A stretch of 64,000 bases of DNA from contig CAWUIM010000007.1 of assembly GCA_963922595.1 (NCBI GenBank), positions 19,428 to 83,427 on the forward strand, written 5' to 3'. Source of the stretch: JAJFFW01 sp963922595. GTDB taxonomy: Bacteria > Pseudomonadota > Alphaproteobacteria > Caulobacterales > Parvularculaceae. Positions 1 through 8,223 of this stretch are shown here, in pieces. Each line of letters opens with the position of its first letter. The stretch's first letter is position 1. Made by a program: the position numbers and the translations under genes. The notes below the pieces were generated by a model. It ran no database searches. It was given only the letters and a program-made list of their open reading frames with translations, and was not told the origin of the DNA.

Positions 1-496
1 GCAGGAGCGCGGCGGCGACGAGCGCCACAATGAGGCCCACCGGGAAAATCTCCAGAAACGTGATAGGGATGCGATACATCGGATTGGCGTATTGGTCCCG
101 CATCTCGTCCATTTTCGCCGTCAGCTTCTCAAGTTCTTCGCCGGTGACGCCTTGTTCCTTCTTCGCTTCGATCACGCCCGTGGTGTACTGGTCAATGAAG
201 GCGCTCCCCGTTTGCGTGAGATACACCTCCCAGATCGCAACATAGACGATCGCGGCGACGGCGGCGATTGAGAGGCCTGTGAGAAACGCCTGACTGAATT
301 TTATCACGCCGCCGAGGTCGCGGTCGCGATATTGTTTGACGCCCACAAAAATGAGAGTGAGCGCGATCAGCATGATGAGATAGCCGACCAGTTCCGATCC
401 GCCCCCGGCGTCGCCCGCGAGCGTCAGGCCGAGGATCATGGCGGTGATGATGACCGCCCCTGACAGGCCGCCGAAGATGAGTGCGATTCTAAGCAT
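1..496 (-). CDS. DUF4199 family membrane protein (3' end beyond window)
   Basis: The reading frame starts at the ATG at 496 and stays open to the left edge, giving 165 visible codons without a stop. Hydrophobic segments at residues 4-26, 35-53, 68-92 and 145-165 predict an inner-membrane protein. The charged stretch VKQYRDRDLGG (about 53-63), followed by a phenylalanine-rich turn, resembles DUF4199 proteins. A hydrophilic, helix-prone loop occupies roughly 95-143. It lies 145 bp downstream of a membrane-tethered LuxR-type regulator on the same strand, a pairing I recall as common for this family. Function is unknown. The family call rests on remembered sequence resemblance, so it is moderately sure. 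Confidence 0.68.
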   Translation of the reverse strand, partial: MLRIALIFGGLSGAVIITAMILGLTLAGDAGGGSELVGYLIMLIALTLIFVGVKQYRDRDLGGVIKFSQAFLTGLSIAAVAAIVYVAIWEVYLTQTGSAFIDQYTTGVIEAKKEQGVTGEELEKLTAKMDEMRDQYANPMYRIPITFLEIFPVGLIVALVAAALL

Positions 497-641
497 AGTG
501 TGTCCCCTTTCGTTGCAGCCGCGCCCGCGTCTCCCGCGCCAGCATAGCTGATGTGACGGGTGAATTTTACCGCGCAGCGCGGCCCGCAAGCGATCGCCCA
601 AAGGGGTGATTTCGCTCCGATCACCCGAAAATTGGCCGGTT

Positions 642-1055
642 TTACGGGATTAGCGCGAGATCTTTCGCCTTTTGCACGGCTTGCGTGCGGCGTTGAACGT
701 CGAGCTTGTCGTAAAGGCGCGCCACATGGGTTTTGATTGTGTTCGGTGACACGCCGAGATCGCGGGCGATCTCTTTGTTGGTCTGGCCGGCGGCGATCAG
801 CGTGAGGACATCAACCTCGCGCGCCGTGATGCCAAGCGACTTTAACGCCGCTTCATTTTGCGCGAACGGGGGCGCCGGCGTCTTGTTTGTCAGCCGATGG
901 CCGGCCCAGGCGCCGAGCGCGGTGCACCCTGAGGCGATCAGAAGAATATAAAGTTCGGTCGAAAGGCTGCGGGTGAGCGTGCGAAACTCTAACCACTCAA
1001 GAACAAAGGCCGCCCCTGCGATGACGATCGCCGAAAAAACGATCGTGCGGCGCAT
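642..1055 (-). CDS. Membrane-anchored LuxR-type HTH regulator
   Basis: A 137-residue protein. Two hydrophobic segments (about 5-21 and 34-53) are followed by a short linker and a LuxR/GerE helix-turn-helix domain at about 73-132, with the diagnostic LTxREVDVL, NKEIARDLG and NTIKTHVARLYDKL stretches. There is no receiver domain, so signal input probably comes through the membrane segments or a partner. Its ATG shares one base with the coaBC stop (TAATG), implying translational coupling. The DUF4199 gene follows on the same strand and may be its membrane partner; that is inference from position. Confidence 0.85.
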   Translation of the reverse strand: MRRTIVFSAIVIAGAAFVLEWLEFRTLTRSLSTELYILLIASGCTALGAWAGHRLTNKTPAPPFAQNEAALKSLGITAREVDVLTLIAAGQTNKEIARDLGVSPNTIKTHVARLYDKLDVQRRTQAVQKAKDLALIP

Positions 1056-2290
1056 TACTCAGCGGCTTTCGCCGGCGTCGCCGACGGCGAGGCGAGGGCG
1101 CGGGCGATCCGGGCGGCAAGGCGGTCCGCCACTTCCGATTTCGGCATTTCCGGCCAGGCTTCTTCGCCGTCTTCGCTGATCAGGATGATCGCGTTTTTCT
1201 CCCCGCCCATGGCGCAATGGGCGCCGGCGGAAACGTCGTTGGCGACAATCCAGTCGCAACCTTTTCGGGCGCGTTTCGATTGCGCGTGATTAACGATGTC
1301 ATCGGTCTCCGCAGCGAAGCCGACGACCAACTCTGGCCGGCCTTCAGGCAGACGAGAAATCGTTTTCAGAATGTCCGGATTTTCCGCAAGCGGAAGGTTG
1401 GTGAGGCCGCCGCGTTCTTTCTTGATTTTATGTTCGGTTTCTATTTCCGGGCGATAGTCAGCGACCGCCGCGCAACAGATCGCGCAATCGACTGGCAGTG
1501 CGGCTTGCGACGCCGCCATCATCTGGCGCGCGCTTTCCACTTGCACCGTTTCAACGCCCGCAGGCGGCGTTAATTCCGTGGGCCCGGAAACCAGCGTCAC
1601 GTCAGCGCCGAGATTACGCAGCGCAACAGCAAGCGCATAACCTTGCTTGCCCGATGACCGGTTGGCGATGTAGCGCACCGGATCAATCGGCTCATGGGTC
1701 GGGCCCGCGGTTAAAAGAATGCGTTTGCCCTTCAGCGGGCCGTCGCTTGTCTTTGCGAAATGATTTTCGATGGCGTCGGCGATCGCCGGCGGCTCGGCCA
1801 TACGTCCGGGCCCATATTCGCCGCAGGCCATATCGCCCTCATCAGGGCCGACCATCATGACGCCGTCGCCAATGAGCGTTTCGAGATTGCGCTGCGTGGC
1901 GGCATGCTCCCACATGCGAACATTCATCGCCGGCGCCATCATCACCGGCTTGTCGGTGGCGAGAAGCGCGGTGGAGGCGAGATCATTCGCAAGCCCGCTT
2001 GCCGCCTTCGCCATCAGGTCCGCCGTGGCGGGTGCGACGACGATTAGATCGGCGGACCGCGAAAGCTCGATATGGCCCATCTCCGCTTCATCGGTAAGGT
2101 CGAAAAGATCTGTGTAGCACTTATCGCCTGACAGGCTTGAAACGGATAGCGGCGTGATAAACTCGGCCCCGCCTTTCGTGAGGATGGCGCGCGTCGCGAC
2201 CCCCCGTCTCGATAACTCGCGGATGAGTTCAAGGCTCTTATAAGCGGCGACGCCGCCGCCGATGATCAACAGGATGGAACGATCACTCAT
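1055..2290 (-). CDS. coaBC: Bifunctional phosphopantothenoylcysteine decarboxylase / phosphopantothenate-cysteine ligase
   Basis: A 411-residue fusion enzyme making 4'-phosphopantetheine for coenzyme A. The N-terminal CoaC flavoprotein half (about 1-180) shows the GGGVAAYKSLELI opening, a probable catalytic His73, the PAMNVRMW motif at 120-127 and the substrate-lid Cys156 in ACGEYGPGRMAEP. The CoaB half begins near 188 with LLTAGPTHEPIDPVRYI and NRSSGKQGYALA. The ATG at 2290 lies nine bases after the ubiB stop, so it sits in the ubiE-ubiB-coaBC operon, an order common in alphaproteobacteria. The length is normal for the family. Confidence 0.96.
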   Translation of the reverse strand: MSDRSILLIIGGGVAAYKSLELIRELSRRGVATRAILTKGGAEFITPLSVSSLSGDKCYTDLFDLTDEAEMGHIELSRSADLIVVAPATADLMAKAASGLANDLASTALLATDKPVMMAPAMNVRMWEHAATQRNLETLIGDGVMMVGPDEGDMACGEYGPGRMAEPPAIADAIENHFAKTSDGPLKGKRILLTAGPTHEPIDPVRYIANRSSGKQGYALAVALRNLGADVTLVSGPTELTPPAGVETVQVESARQMMAASQAALPVDCAICCAAVADYRPEIETEHKIKKERGGLTNLPLAENPDILKTISRLPEGRPELVVGFAAETDDIVNHAQSKRARKGCDWIVANDVSAGAHCAMGGEKNAIILISEDGEEAWPEMPKSEVADRLAARIARALASPSATPAKAAE

Positions 2291-2299
2291 ACCGAACTC

Positions 2300-3874
2300 T
2301 TAGCCGAAAAACTGAACCGCAGCCAAAAGAATTGCGCCGGCGCCGGCGAACCAAAGCGCCGCGCGCGTCATCCGGCTTTCTTTTGACAAGGCTTGCGCCA
2401 GATCGTCCGTGCTGGATTTGGAAAGGGCGAGCCTGTCCTCGGAAATGCGCGAGGAAGCCTCTGCGATCTTTTCCACATAATCCGGCAGGTTCGGGGCCAG
2501 CTCCAGCGTGCGGAAAGCGGCGCTTCGCAGTTTTTCCACCTGACGGCGCGGCCCGATTTCATTGGTGATGTAATCTTTCACAATCGGCGTCGCCGCCTCC
2601 CACATGTTGACCCGCGGATCGAGCATGCGGGCGACGCCTTCCACCGTCACCATGGTGCGCTGCAGCAAAATCAGCTCAGGCCGCAGATGCATGTCGAAAA
2701 GGTCGGTGACGTCGAAAAGCTGCTGCAGAACCCGGCTCATATCGACCGCGTCTGCGTTACGGCCGAACAGCGGCTCGCCGACAGCGCGCAGGGCCTGCGC
2801 GAAGGCTTCCAGCGAATGGTCCTTGGAAATATATCCAGCGTCGAAATGCATTTGCGCCGTATGAAGATAGTCGCGCGTAATGAACCCGTGAATGATTTGT
2901 GCGAACGTGGTGCGTGCGGCTTCATCCAGCCGGCCCATGATGCCGAAATCGATGAGAATGAGATCGCCCTTATCGTCGATCATCATGTTGCCCTGGTGCA
3001 TGTCCGCATGGAAAAATCCTTCATGCAGGGCTTGCGTCAGGAAAAGCTGAAGGACTTTGACGGCCAGGGCGGGGCGGTCGATCCCCTGTTCGTCGAGCGC
3101 GGCGATGTTGCTGATCGGGGTCCCGTCGATCCAGTCAAGCGTCAAGACGCGTCGCGACGTCAGCGGCCAGATAATTTCCGGCGCGCGAACGCCCTCTTTT
3201 TCACTGAGGCTTTCGCCCATGGCCGACGCGGCGCCGGCCTCCATGCGCAAATCAAGCTCTACCGACGCCGAGGCTTTCAGGGTTTCAATGAACTTAACCG
3301 GCTCCATGCGCCGGGCGCTGACGGAAATCATTTCGAGCATGCGCGCTGCTCTCGCAAAAGCGCGAAACTCCCGCGTCGCAATTTTGTTAATCTCCGGACG
3401 CAGCACTTTGACGGCGACTTTCTCGCCGCTTTTTAGCGTTGCGCGATGGACCTGCGCCACCGACGCCGCGGCGATTGGTTCGGAAAATTCCGCAAACAGA
3501 TCGTCAATGGGTTTGTTGAAGCTTTTCTCGATCGCCGCGATCGCTTCGGACCGCGGAAATGGCGGCATCTTGTCTTGAAGCCGCGCGAGGTCGCCGGCCA
3601 TCTCAAATCCGATTATGTCGGGCCGCGTGGCCATGAATTGGCCAAGTTTCACATAGGCCGGACCCATGCCTTCGAACGCCGCGGCGAGGCGCTCGCCCGG
3701 CCGCAGCCGCCGCCCGTTGTCGCTCGTCTTCGCGCCGATCCGGCTCACCTTTCCCAGGAGGTCAACGGCCGTCGGCGCAAAGTGGGCGTATTCGGAGGGG
3801 ATAAGCGCGTCGAAGCGCGACAAACGGAAAGCGGCGCCGGCGAGGCGGGCCCAATCTGTAATGGCGTTCAACAT
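2300..3874 (-). CDS. ubiB: UbiB-family atypical kinase for ubiquinone biosynthesis
   Basis: A 524-residue ABC1/ADCK/UbiB protein supporting the aerobic ubiquinone hydroxylation steps. Visible hallmarks are the KxGQ motif (KLGQ, about 76-79), the alanine-rich nucleotide loop AAASVAQVH (about 135-143), the lysine in VAVKVLRP (about 156), the HADMHQGN catalytic-type loop, and the LILIDFGIMG metal-binding motif. The C-terminus is hydrophobic (last 20 residues), fitting membrane association. It starts three bases after the ubiE stop. Family members are atypical kinases with ATPase activity; the exact role in this organism is inferred from homology and operon position. Confidence 0.95.
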   Translation of the reverse strand: MLNAITDWARLAGAAFRLSRFDALIPSEYAHFAPTAVDLLGKVSRIGAKTSDNGRRLRPGERLAAAFEGMGPAYVKLGQFMATRPDIIGFEMAGDLARLQDKMPPFPRSEAIAAIEKSFNKPIDDLFAEFSEPIAAASVAQVHRATLKSGEKVAVKVLRPEINKIATREFRAFARAARMLEMISVSARRMEPVKFIETLKASASVELDLRMEAGAASAMGESLSEKEGVRAPEIIWPLTSRRVLTLDWIDGTPISNIAALDEQGIDRPALAVKVLQLFLTQALHEGFFHADMHQGNMMIDDKGDLILIDFGIMGRLDEAARTTFAQIIHGFITRDYLHTAQMHFDAGYISKDHSLEAFAQALRAVGEPLFGRNADAVDMSRVLQQLFDVTDLFDMHLRPELILLQRTMVTVEGVARMLDPRVNMWEAATPIVKDYITNEIGPRRQVEKLRSAAFRTLELAPNLPDYVEKIAEASSRISEDRLALSKSSTDDLAQALSKESRMTRAALWFAGAGAILLAAVQFFG

Positions 3875-3877
3875 GGT

Positions 3878-4654
3878 CTAAATCCGCCAGCCCATATGCA
3901 ATGCGGCGACGCCGGCGGTGAGGTTTTCATAGTTGACGCGCGAGAACCCCGCCTTACTTATTTTTTGCGCGAAGGCGTCTTGTAACGGAAAGCGACGGAT
4001 CGATTCCACAAGATATTGATAACTCTCGCGATCGTTGGCCACTTGTTCGCCGAGCCATGGGATCACGTTAAAAGAATAGGTGTCGTAGAGCTTCTGCAGG
4101 CCTTCCGTAATCGGATGAGAAAACTCAAGACAGATGAACCGGCCGCCCGGTTTCAAAACCCGATAGGCTTCTTCAAGAGCACGGTCCATGCGGGTCACGT
4201 TGCGAATGCCGAAAGCGATGGTGTAGGCGTCGACGCTTTTGTCCAGCAGCGGCAAATCTTCCGCGTCCCCGCAAATTCGCTCGAGCCGGCTACTAAATGC
4301 GTGTGCTTCTTTGCGTTCCGCGCCAGCGGCAAGCATCTCATAATTGATGTCGCAAATGATTGCGCCTGCGAGCGCGCGCTCATGAGCGTCGCGCCGTTCG
4401 TCCGCACGCTTCAGAAAATTGATCGCCACATCGCCCGTGCCGCCGGCGACGTCGAGCAACGTCTGCCCGGGTTGCGGGTTCAACCTGTCAATCAGCGTTG
4501 ATTTCCAGATACGGTGAACGCCGCCCGACATGAGATCGTTCATCAGGTCGTAATTGCCGGCGACGGAATCGAAGACGTCGCGCACCAGCCCCGCCTTGCG
4601 ATCGGCGTCGACGGTCTGGAACCCGAAACTGGTTTTTGAGGCGTCGCTCTCCAT
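3878..4654 (-). CDS. ubiE: Demethylmenaquinone/ubiquinone C-methyltransferase
   Basis: A class I SAM-dependent C-methyltransferase of ubiquinone (and possibly menaquinone) synthesis. The frame extends to a TTG at 4675, but I chose the ATG at 4654 (258 residues), which matches the usual N-terminus. Visible motifs are FDSVAGNYDLMNDLMSGG near residues 29-46, the SAM-binding LLDVAGGTGDVA near 67-78, FGIRNVT, and the PGGRFICLEFSHP block. It is the first gene of the ubiE-ubiB-coaBC operon and is divergent from ihfB across about 180 bp. No strong ribosome-binding site is visible before the ATG. Confidence 0.95.
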   Translation of the reverse strand: MESDASKTSFGFQTVDADRKAGLVRDVFDSVAGNYDLMNDLMSGGVHRIWKSTLIDRLNPQPGQTLLDVAGGTGDVAINFLKRADERRDAHERALAGAIICDINYEMLAAGAERKEAHAFSSRLERICGDAEDLPLLDKSVDAYTIAFGIRNVTRMDRALEEAYRVLKPGGRFICLEFSHPITEGLQKLYDTYSFNVIPWLGEQVANDRESYQYLVESIRRFPLQDAFAQKISKAGFSRVNYENLTAGVAALHMGWRI

Positions 4655-4835
4655 GGACGTACACTTATTCAGCAAGGTTAAAATTTAGAAGCAGCCTTGA
4701 CGCCGCATGCCGCCTTTGCAAGGTTAACGTACTGAATTCAGGGAGATTTTAAATCATTCTCCTTTGGGTTGTACGTGGGGAGGCGATTTCCAAAAATGAT
4801 CGCCAACAACTTTGCTGGGGTTGGGAGCAAATGGC

Positions 4836-5186
4836 ATGATCAAATCAGAGCTCGTCCAGAAACTGGCGGACGAAAATCCAAACCTTTTCCATCGCGACGT
4901 AGAGCGCATCGTCTCGATCTTCTTTCAGGAGATCGCTGATAGTCTCGCGCGCGGCGAGCGCATTGAGCTGCGCGGCTTCGGGGCGTTTTCGGTGAAACAC
5001 CGCCCAGCGCGGGTCGGGCGCAATCCGCGCTCCGGCGAGCCGGTGAATATCGAGGAAAAATACTCGCCGTTCTTTAAGTCAGGCAAAGAATTGCGTGACC
5101 GGCTGAACGCGGAGGGACGCTTCACGCCGGGCGCGCAAAGCGGCGGGACGCCTGAGGATGACGATATGTCCGGCGGCGCGTCCTAA
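4836..5186 (+). CDS. ihfB: Integration host factor beta subunit
   Basis: A 116-residue HU/IHF-family DNA-bending protein. I place the start at the ATG at 4836, preceded by a GGGAG ribosome-binding site, rather than the upstream TTG at 4812, because MIKSELVQKLA is the standard IHF-beta opening. The DNA-contacting arm appears as GRNPRSGEPVNI around residues 63-74, with the intercalating proline. The C-terminal acidic tail of about 25 residues is longer than in E. coli. lapA and trpF follow on the same strand, a typical alphaproteobacterial order. Confidence 0.95.
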   Translation: MIKSELVQKLADENPNLFHRDVERIVSIFFQEIADSLARGERIELRGFGAFSVKHRPARVGRNPRSGEPVNIEEKYSPFFKSGKELRDRLNAEGRFTPGAQSGGTPEDDDMSGGAS

Positions 5187-5243
5187 CGCCCATTCGGCGG
5201 CTTCGCATTTGCGAAATAGGCTGACTACGGGCATAAATCGCGC

Positions 5244-5603
5244 ATGTTGAAGAAGTTGTTCGCTCGCCTGATCTGGGTCCCCGTTGGGCTTCTCCTGGTC
5301 ATCTTTCTGGTCGCCAACCGCCATCCGGTGGCGGTGAGCCTTGATCCGTTCTCCACCGATAATCCGGCGATTGCGACGCCGGCCTTCCCCATGTGGGTCT
5401 GGATGATCCTGATGCTTATGGTCGGCTTTTTTCTGGGCGCCATGACCTCCTGGTTCGGGGCGCGCGGAAAGCGCAAGCAGGCGCGGGCCGACCACCGGGA
5501 AGTCCAGAAATTGCGCCGGGAAAACGAAACGCTGAACGCCGCGGCGCCAGCGCAGGACGGCGCGGAGTCGGGCGACAATTTACCAATTCTCAAAGCCTCC
5601 TGA
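5244..5603 (+). CDS. LapA-family (DUF1049) inner-membrane protein
   Basis: A 119-residue protein with two transmembrane segments (about 9-26 and 50-72) and a basic, coiled-coil-like C-terminal tail rich in Arg, Lys and Glu. VFLVANRHPVAVSLDPF-like spacing after the first helix matches the LapA/DUF1049 fold. In E. coli the family acts in lipopolysaccharide assembly together with LapB. The gene lies between ihfB and trpF, where many alphaproteobacteria carry it, and its stop is eight bases before the trpF start. Function here is assigned by family only. Confidence 0.8.
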   Translation: MLKKLFARLIWVPVGLLLVIFLVANRHPVAVSLDPFSTDNPAIATPAFPMWVWMILMLMVGFFLGAMTSWFGARGKRKQARADHREVQKLRRENETLNAAAPAQDGAESGDNLPILKAS

Positions 5604-5611
5604 ACGCGCTC

Positions 5612-6292
5612 ATGGCCGGCTTGATCAAGATTTGCGGCCTGCGTGAGCCGGCCTCGGCTGAGGCCGCGCGCGCCGCGGGCGCGACCCACCTCGGTTATGT
5701 TTTTCATCCGAAATCACCGAGACATATTGAGGTGCATGAGGCCGCATCGGTCATCGACGCGACGCGGGGCGATATGAAGATCGTTGCGCTTGTGGTCGAT
5801 CCTGAGGCGGCGTTGTTCGGCGAAATCATGGACCGGGCGCGCCCTGACGCCGTGCAGTTTCACGGCGCAGAAGACGCCGATGCGCTCGCCCGTATTAAGG
5901 ATAAATGGGGCGGGCGCATCGAGGTTTGGAAGGCGCTCGGTATGGCCTCGGCGGAGGACATGCGTCAGGCAGCAGCTTTTGACGGGATCGCCGACCGCCT
6001 CCTCTTTGATGCGCGACCGCCGCAGGGCGCCGATCGGCCAGGCGGGCACGGCGCAGCATTCGATTGGTCCCTTCTCGGCGCCTATGAAGGGCGAACCCCC
6101 TGGCTGCTTGCGGGCGGTCTGTCGCCTGACAATGTGGCCGCCGGGATCGAGGCAGCCCGGGCCATACCGGGCTTTGACGGTGTTGATGTTTCCTCTGGCG
6201 TCGAGCGCGCGCCGGGCGAAAAGGATGCGGACGCGATTGCGCGCTTCGTCGCCGCGGCGCAAGCTGCGCTTAAAAAGGGCGAGCACTCATGA
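5612..6292 (+). CDS. trpF: Phosphoribosylanthranilate isomerase
   Basis: A 226-residue (beta/alpha)8 enzyme converting phosphoribosylanthranilate to CdRP in tryptophan synthesis. The frame is open further upstream, but the ATG at 5612 gives the canonical LIKICGLR N-terminus with the catalytic Cys at residue 8. The general acid Asp is in LLFDARPP near residue 129. GGLSPDNV and VDVSSGVE near the C-terminus are the phosphate-binding loops. The gene ends with a four-base ATGA overlap into a lipoprotein phosphatase gene. trpB lies downstream. Confidence 0.96.
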   Translation: MAGLIKICGLREPASAEAARAAGATHLGYVFHPKSPRHIEVHEAASVIDATRGDMKIVALVVDPEAALFGEIMDRARPDAVQFHGAEDADALARIKDKWGGRIEVWKALGMASAEDMRQAAAFDGIADRLLFDARPPQGADRPGGHGAAFDWSLLGAYEGRTPWLLAGGLSPDNVAAGIEAARAIPGFDGVDVSSGVERAPGEKDADAIARFVAAAQAALKKGEHS

Positions 6293-6924
6293 ATCGAATT
6301 TGCAGGGTCATACCAGCATTATTATTGTGCGTTGCAGTTGCTGGCTGCGCTGAGCCGGGTGGAAATGGGGCGCCCGCCGCGGCCGACTCGGCCCCGGCGA
6401 TTTACATCATGCGCCATACCGATAAAGCCGCCACGCCGGAGACGCGTGCGGCGACGCCGGCGGGGTATGACCCCGAAGAATGTGAGATGCGGACCGGCCT
6501 CAGCGCCGCTGGCGCCGCGCGAGCAAAGGAGGTCGCCGAAGCGTTGAGCGATATCGACTTCGCCGCCTCCTATTCCAGTTCCTACTGCCGCACCGCGCAC
6601 ACCGCTCACCTTGTTTCTGGTCTCGCGCCGTCCACAATCCTCAACGATCCGGACGCAGGGCGCGCCGCGTTCATCGCTGGTATGACCGAAGAAGCGCGTC
6701 AGGCAGGCGGGCCGATACTGCTCGTTATGCATTCCAACTGGATCGGCGCCCTCTTTTCCGGCGACGCCCCGGAGATTGACGCGCCAAGCTGGGCGGCGCC
6801 GCAATGCTATGGCGACGTGCGCGCCTTCCGCCTTGCCGGCGAACGATGGATCTACGCAGGGGGCGACCATAGCGCGGTCACCGACCGCCAATATTACGAA
6901 TGTGAGAACGGCCATACCGGCTGA
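6289..6924 (+). CDS. Histidine phosphatase superfamily lipoprotein
   Basis: A 211-residue protein. The first 20 residues form a lipoprotein signal peptide ending in AGC, with the lipidated Cys at 20. The phosphoglycerate-mutase-like catalytic start is MRHTDK, with Arg42 and His43; the second catalytic His is in VMHSN near residue 146. A cluster of cysteines (ECEM, YCRT, QCYG, ECEN) may form disulfides in the periplasm. The start overlaps the trpF stop by four bases (ATGA), so translation is likely coupled. The substrate is unknown. A link to tryptophan synthesis is doubtful because the predicted location is extracytoplasmic. Confidence 0.84.
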   Translation: MNRICRVIPALLLCVAVAGCAEPGGNGAPAAADSAPAIYIMRHTDKAATPETRAATPAGYDPEECEMRTGLSAAGAARAKEVAEALSDIDFAASYSSSYCRTAHTAHLVSGLAPSTILNDPDAGRAAFIAGMTEEARQAGGPILLVMHSNWIGALFSGDAPEIDAPSWAAPQCYGDVRAFRLAGERWIYAGGDHSAVTDRQYYECENGHTG

Positions 6925-6959
6925 TTGGCGAAAAATTTCAGTAGAAAGACTGTTTCAAA

Positions 6960-8195
6960 ATGGAACACCTCAACACGTATCGCGAAGGTCCGGATGCGGA
7001 CGGCCGGTTCGGGAAATTCGGCGGCCGTTTCGTCGCTGAAACCCTGACGCCGCTCGTGCTCGCGCTTGAAAAAGAGTATGGCCAGGCGAAAAAAGATCAA
7101 TCATTTCAAAGCGAACTCGCGTATTACCTGAAGCATTATGTGGGCCGGCCTTCCCCGCTTTACTTCGCTGAGCGCCTCACTGAGCATGTGCGCGCCGCGC
7201 CGCAAACACGCTCCGGCAAGGGCGCCAAGATTTATTTCAAGCGCGACGAGCTGAACCATACCGGCGCCCACAAGATCAATAACTGCATCGGTCAGATTCT
7301 TCTGGCCCGACGCATGGGTAAGACCCGGATCATCGCCGAGACCGGCGCCGGTCAGCATGGGGTGGCGACGGCGACGGTGTGCGCGCGCTTCGGTCTGCCC
7401 TGCGTCGTTTATATGGGCGCCACGGATGTGGAGCGGCAAAAGCCGAACGTCTTCCGCATGGAATTGCTCGGTGCCGAGATCGTTCCCGTAACATCCGGTA
7501 GGGCCACCCTCAAAGACGCCATGAATGAGGCGTTAAGGGACTGGGTCACAAATGTCGAAAATACGTTCTACATCATCGGCACCGCCGCCGGGCCGCACCC
7601 CTATCCGATGTTGGTGCGCGATTTTCAGTCCGTCATCGGCGTGGAGGCGATCGACCAGATGCGTGAGGCCGAAGGGCGCTTGCCCGACGTCATCATGGCC
7701 TGCATCGGCGGCGGTTCGAACGCGATCGGTCTCTTTCATCCGTTCCTCGATCATTCCGACGTCGAAATCATCGGCGTCGAGGCGGCGGGTTTGGGGGTGG
7801 AGACCGGTGCGCATGCGGCCTCGCTCACGGGCGGGCGCCCCGGCGTTTTACACGGCAATCGCACCTATCTCTTGCAGGACGAAGACGGGCAAATCAAAGA
7901 TGCGCACTCGATTTCCGCCGGCCTCGACTATCCTGGCATCGGCCCGGAGCACGCCTGGCTCCATGAGACGGGGCGCGTGACATATTTGAGCGCCACGGAC
8001 CAGGAAGCCCTTGAGGCGTTCCAGCTTTGCGCAAAGCTCGAGGGGATTATCCCCGCGCTGGAACCCTCCCACGCCCTCGCGCGGGCGCTCGAAAAGGCGG
8101 CTGATATGGACGCCGACCAGATCCTCCTCCTCAACATGTGCGGCCGCGGGGACAAGGATATCTTTTCGGTGATGGATGTTTTGGGCGACGCGTAG
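6960..8195 (+). CDS. trpB: Tryptophan synthase beta chain
   Basis: A 411-residue PLP enzyme joining indole and serine to make tryptophan. The PLP lysine is in ELNHTGAHKINN at about residue 105; the phosphate-binding glycine loop is GGGSNA near 250. The N-terminal GRFGKFGGRFVAETL and the C-terminal NMCGRGDKDIF are family signatures. The length is normal for TrpB1. Its usual partner gene trpA is not adjacent but begins 5.3 kb downstream, after four unrelated genes. The 35-bp gap after the phosphatase gene is short enough for co-transcription from trpF. Confidence 0.97.
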   Translation: MEHLNTYREGPDADGRFGKFGGRFVAETLTPLVLALEKEYGQAKKDQSFQSELAYYLKHYVGRPSPLYFAERLTEHVRAAPQTRSGKGAKIYFKRDELNHTGAHKINNCIGQILLARRMGKTRIIAETGAGQHGVATATVCARFGLPCVVYMGATDVERQKPNVFRMELLGAEIVPVTSGRATLKDAMNEALRDWVTNVENTFYIIGTAAGPHPYPMLVRDFQSVIGVEAIDQMREAEGRLPDVIMACIGGGSNAIGLFHPFLDHSDVEIIGVEAAGLGVETGAHAASLTGGRPGVLHGNRTYLLQDEDGQIKDAHSISAGLDYPGIGPEHAWLHETGRVTYLSATDQEALEAFQLCAKLEGIIPALEPSHALARALEKAADMDADQILLLNMCGRGDKDIFSVMDVLGDA

Positions 8196-8223
8196 CGATT
8201 AGCAAATTTGAGAGAAATTGAAG

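Noticed and set aside
2393..3436. Long open frame antisense to ubiB
   Set aside because: It mirrors ubiB codons in a GC-rich genome, has low-complexity Arg/His-rich translation and no ribosome site; ubiB itself is certain.
4676..4835. Inverted repeat GGAGA...TCTCC near 4742-4762 between ubiE and ihfB
   Set aside because: Only five paired bases with an 11-base loop; too weak to call an operator or terminator.
6925..6959. Tryptophan attenuator leader before trpB
   Set aside because: The gap is only 35 bases, with no Trp-codon leader peptide and no paired hairpins.
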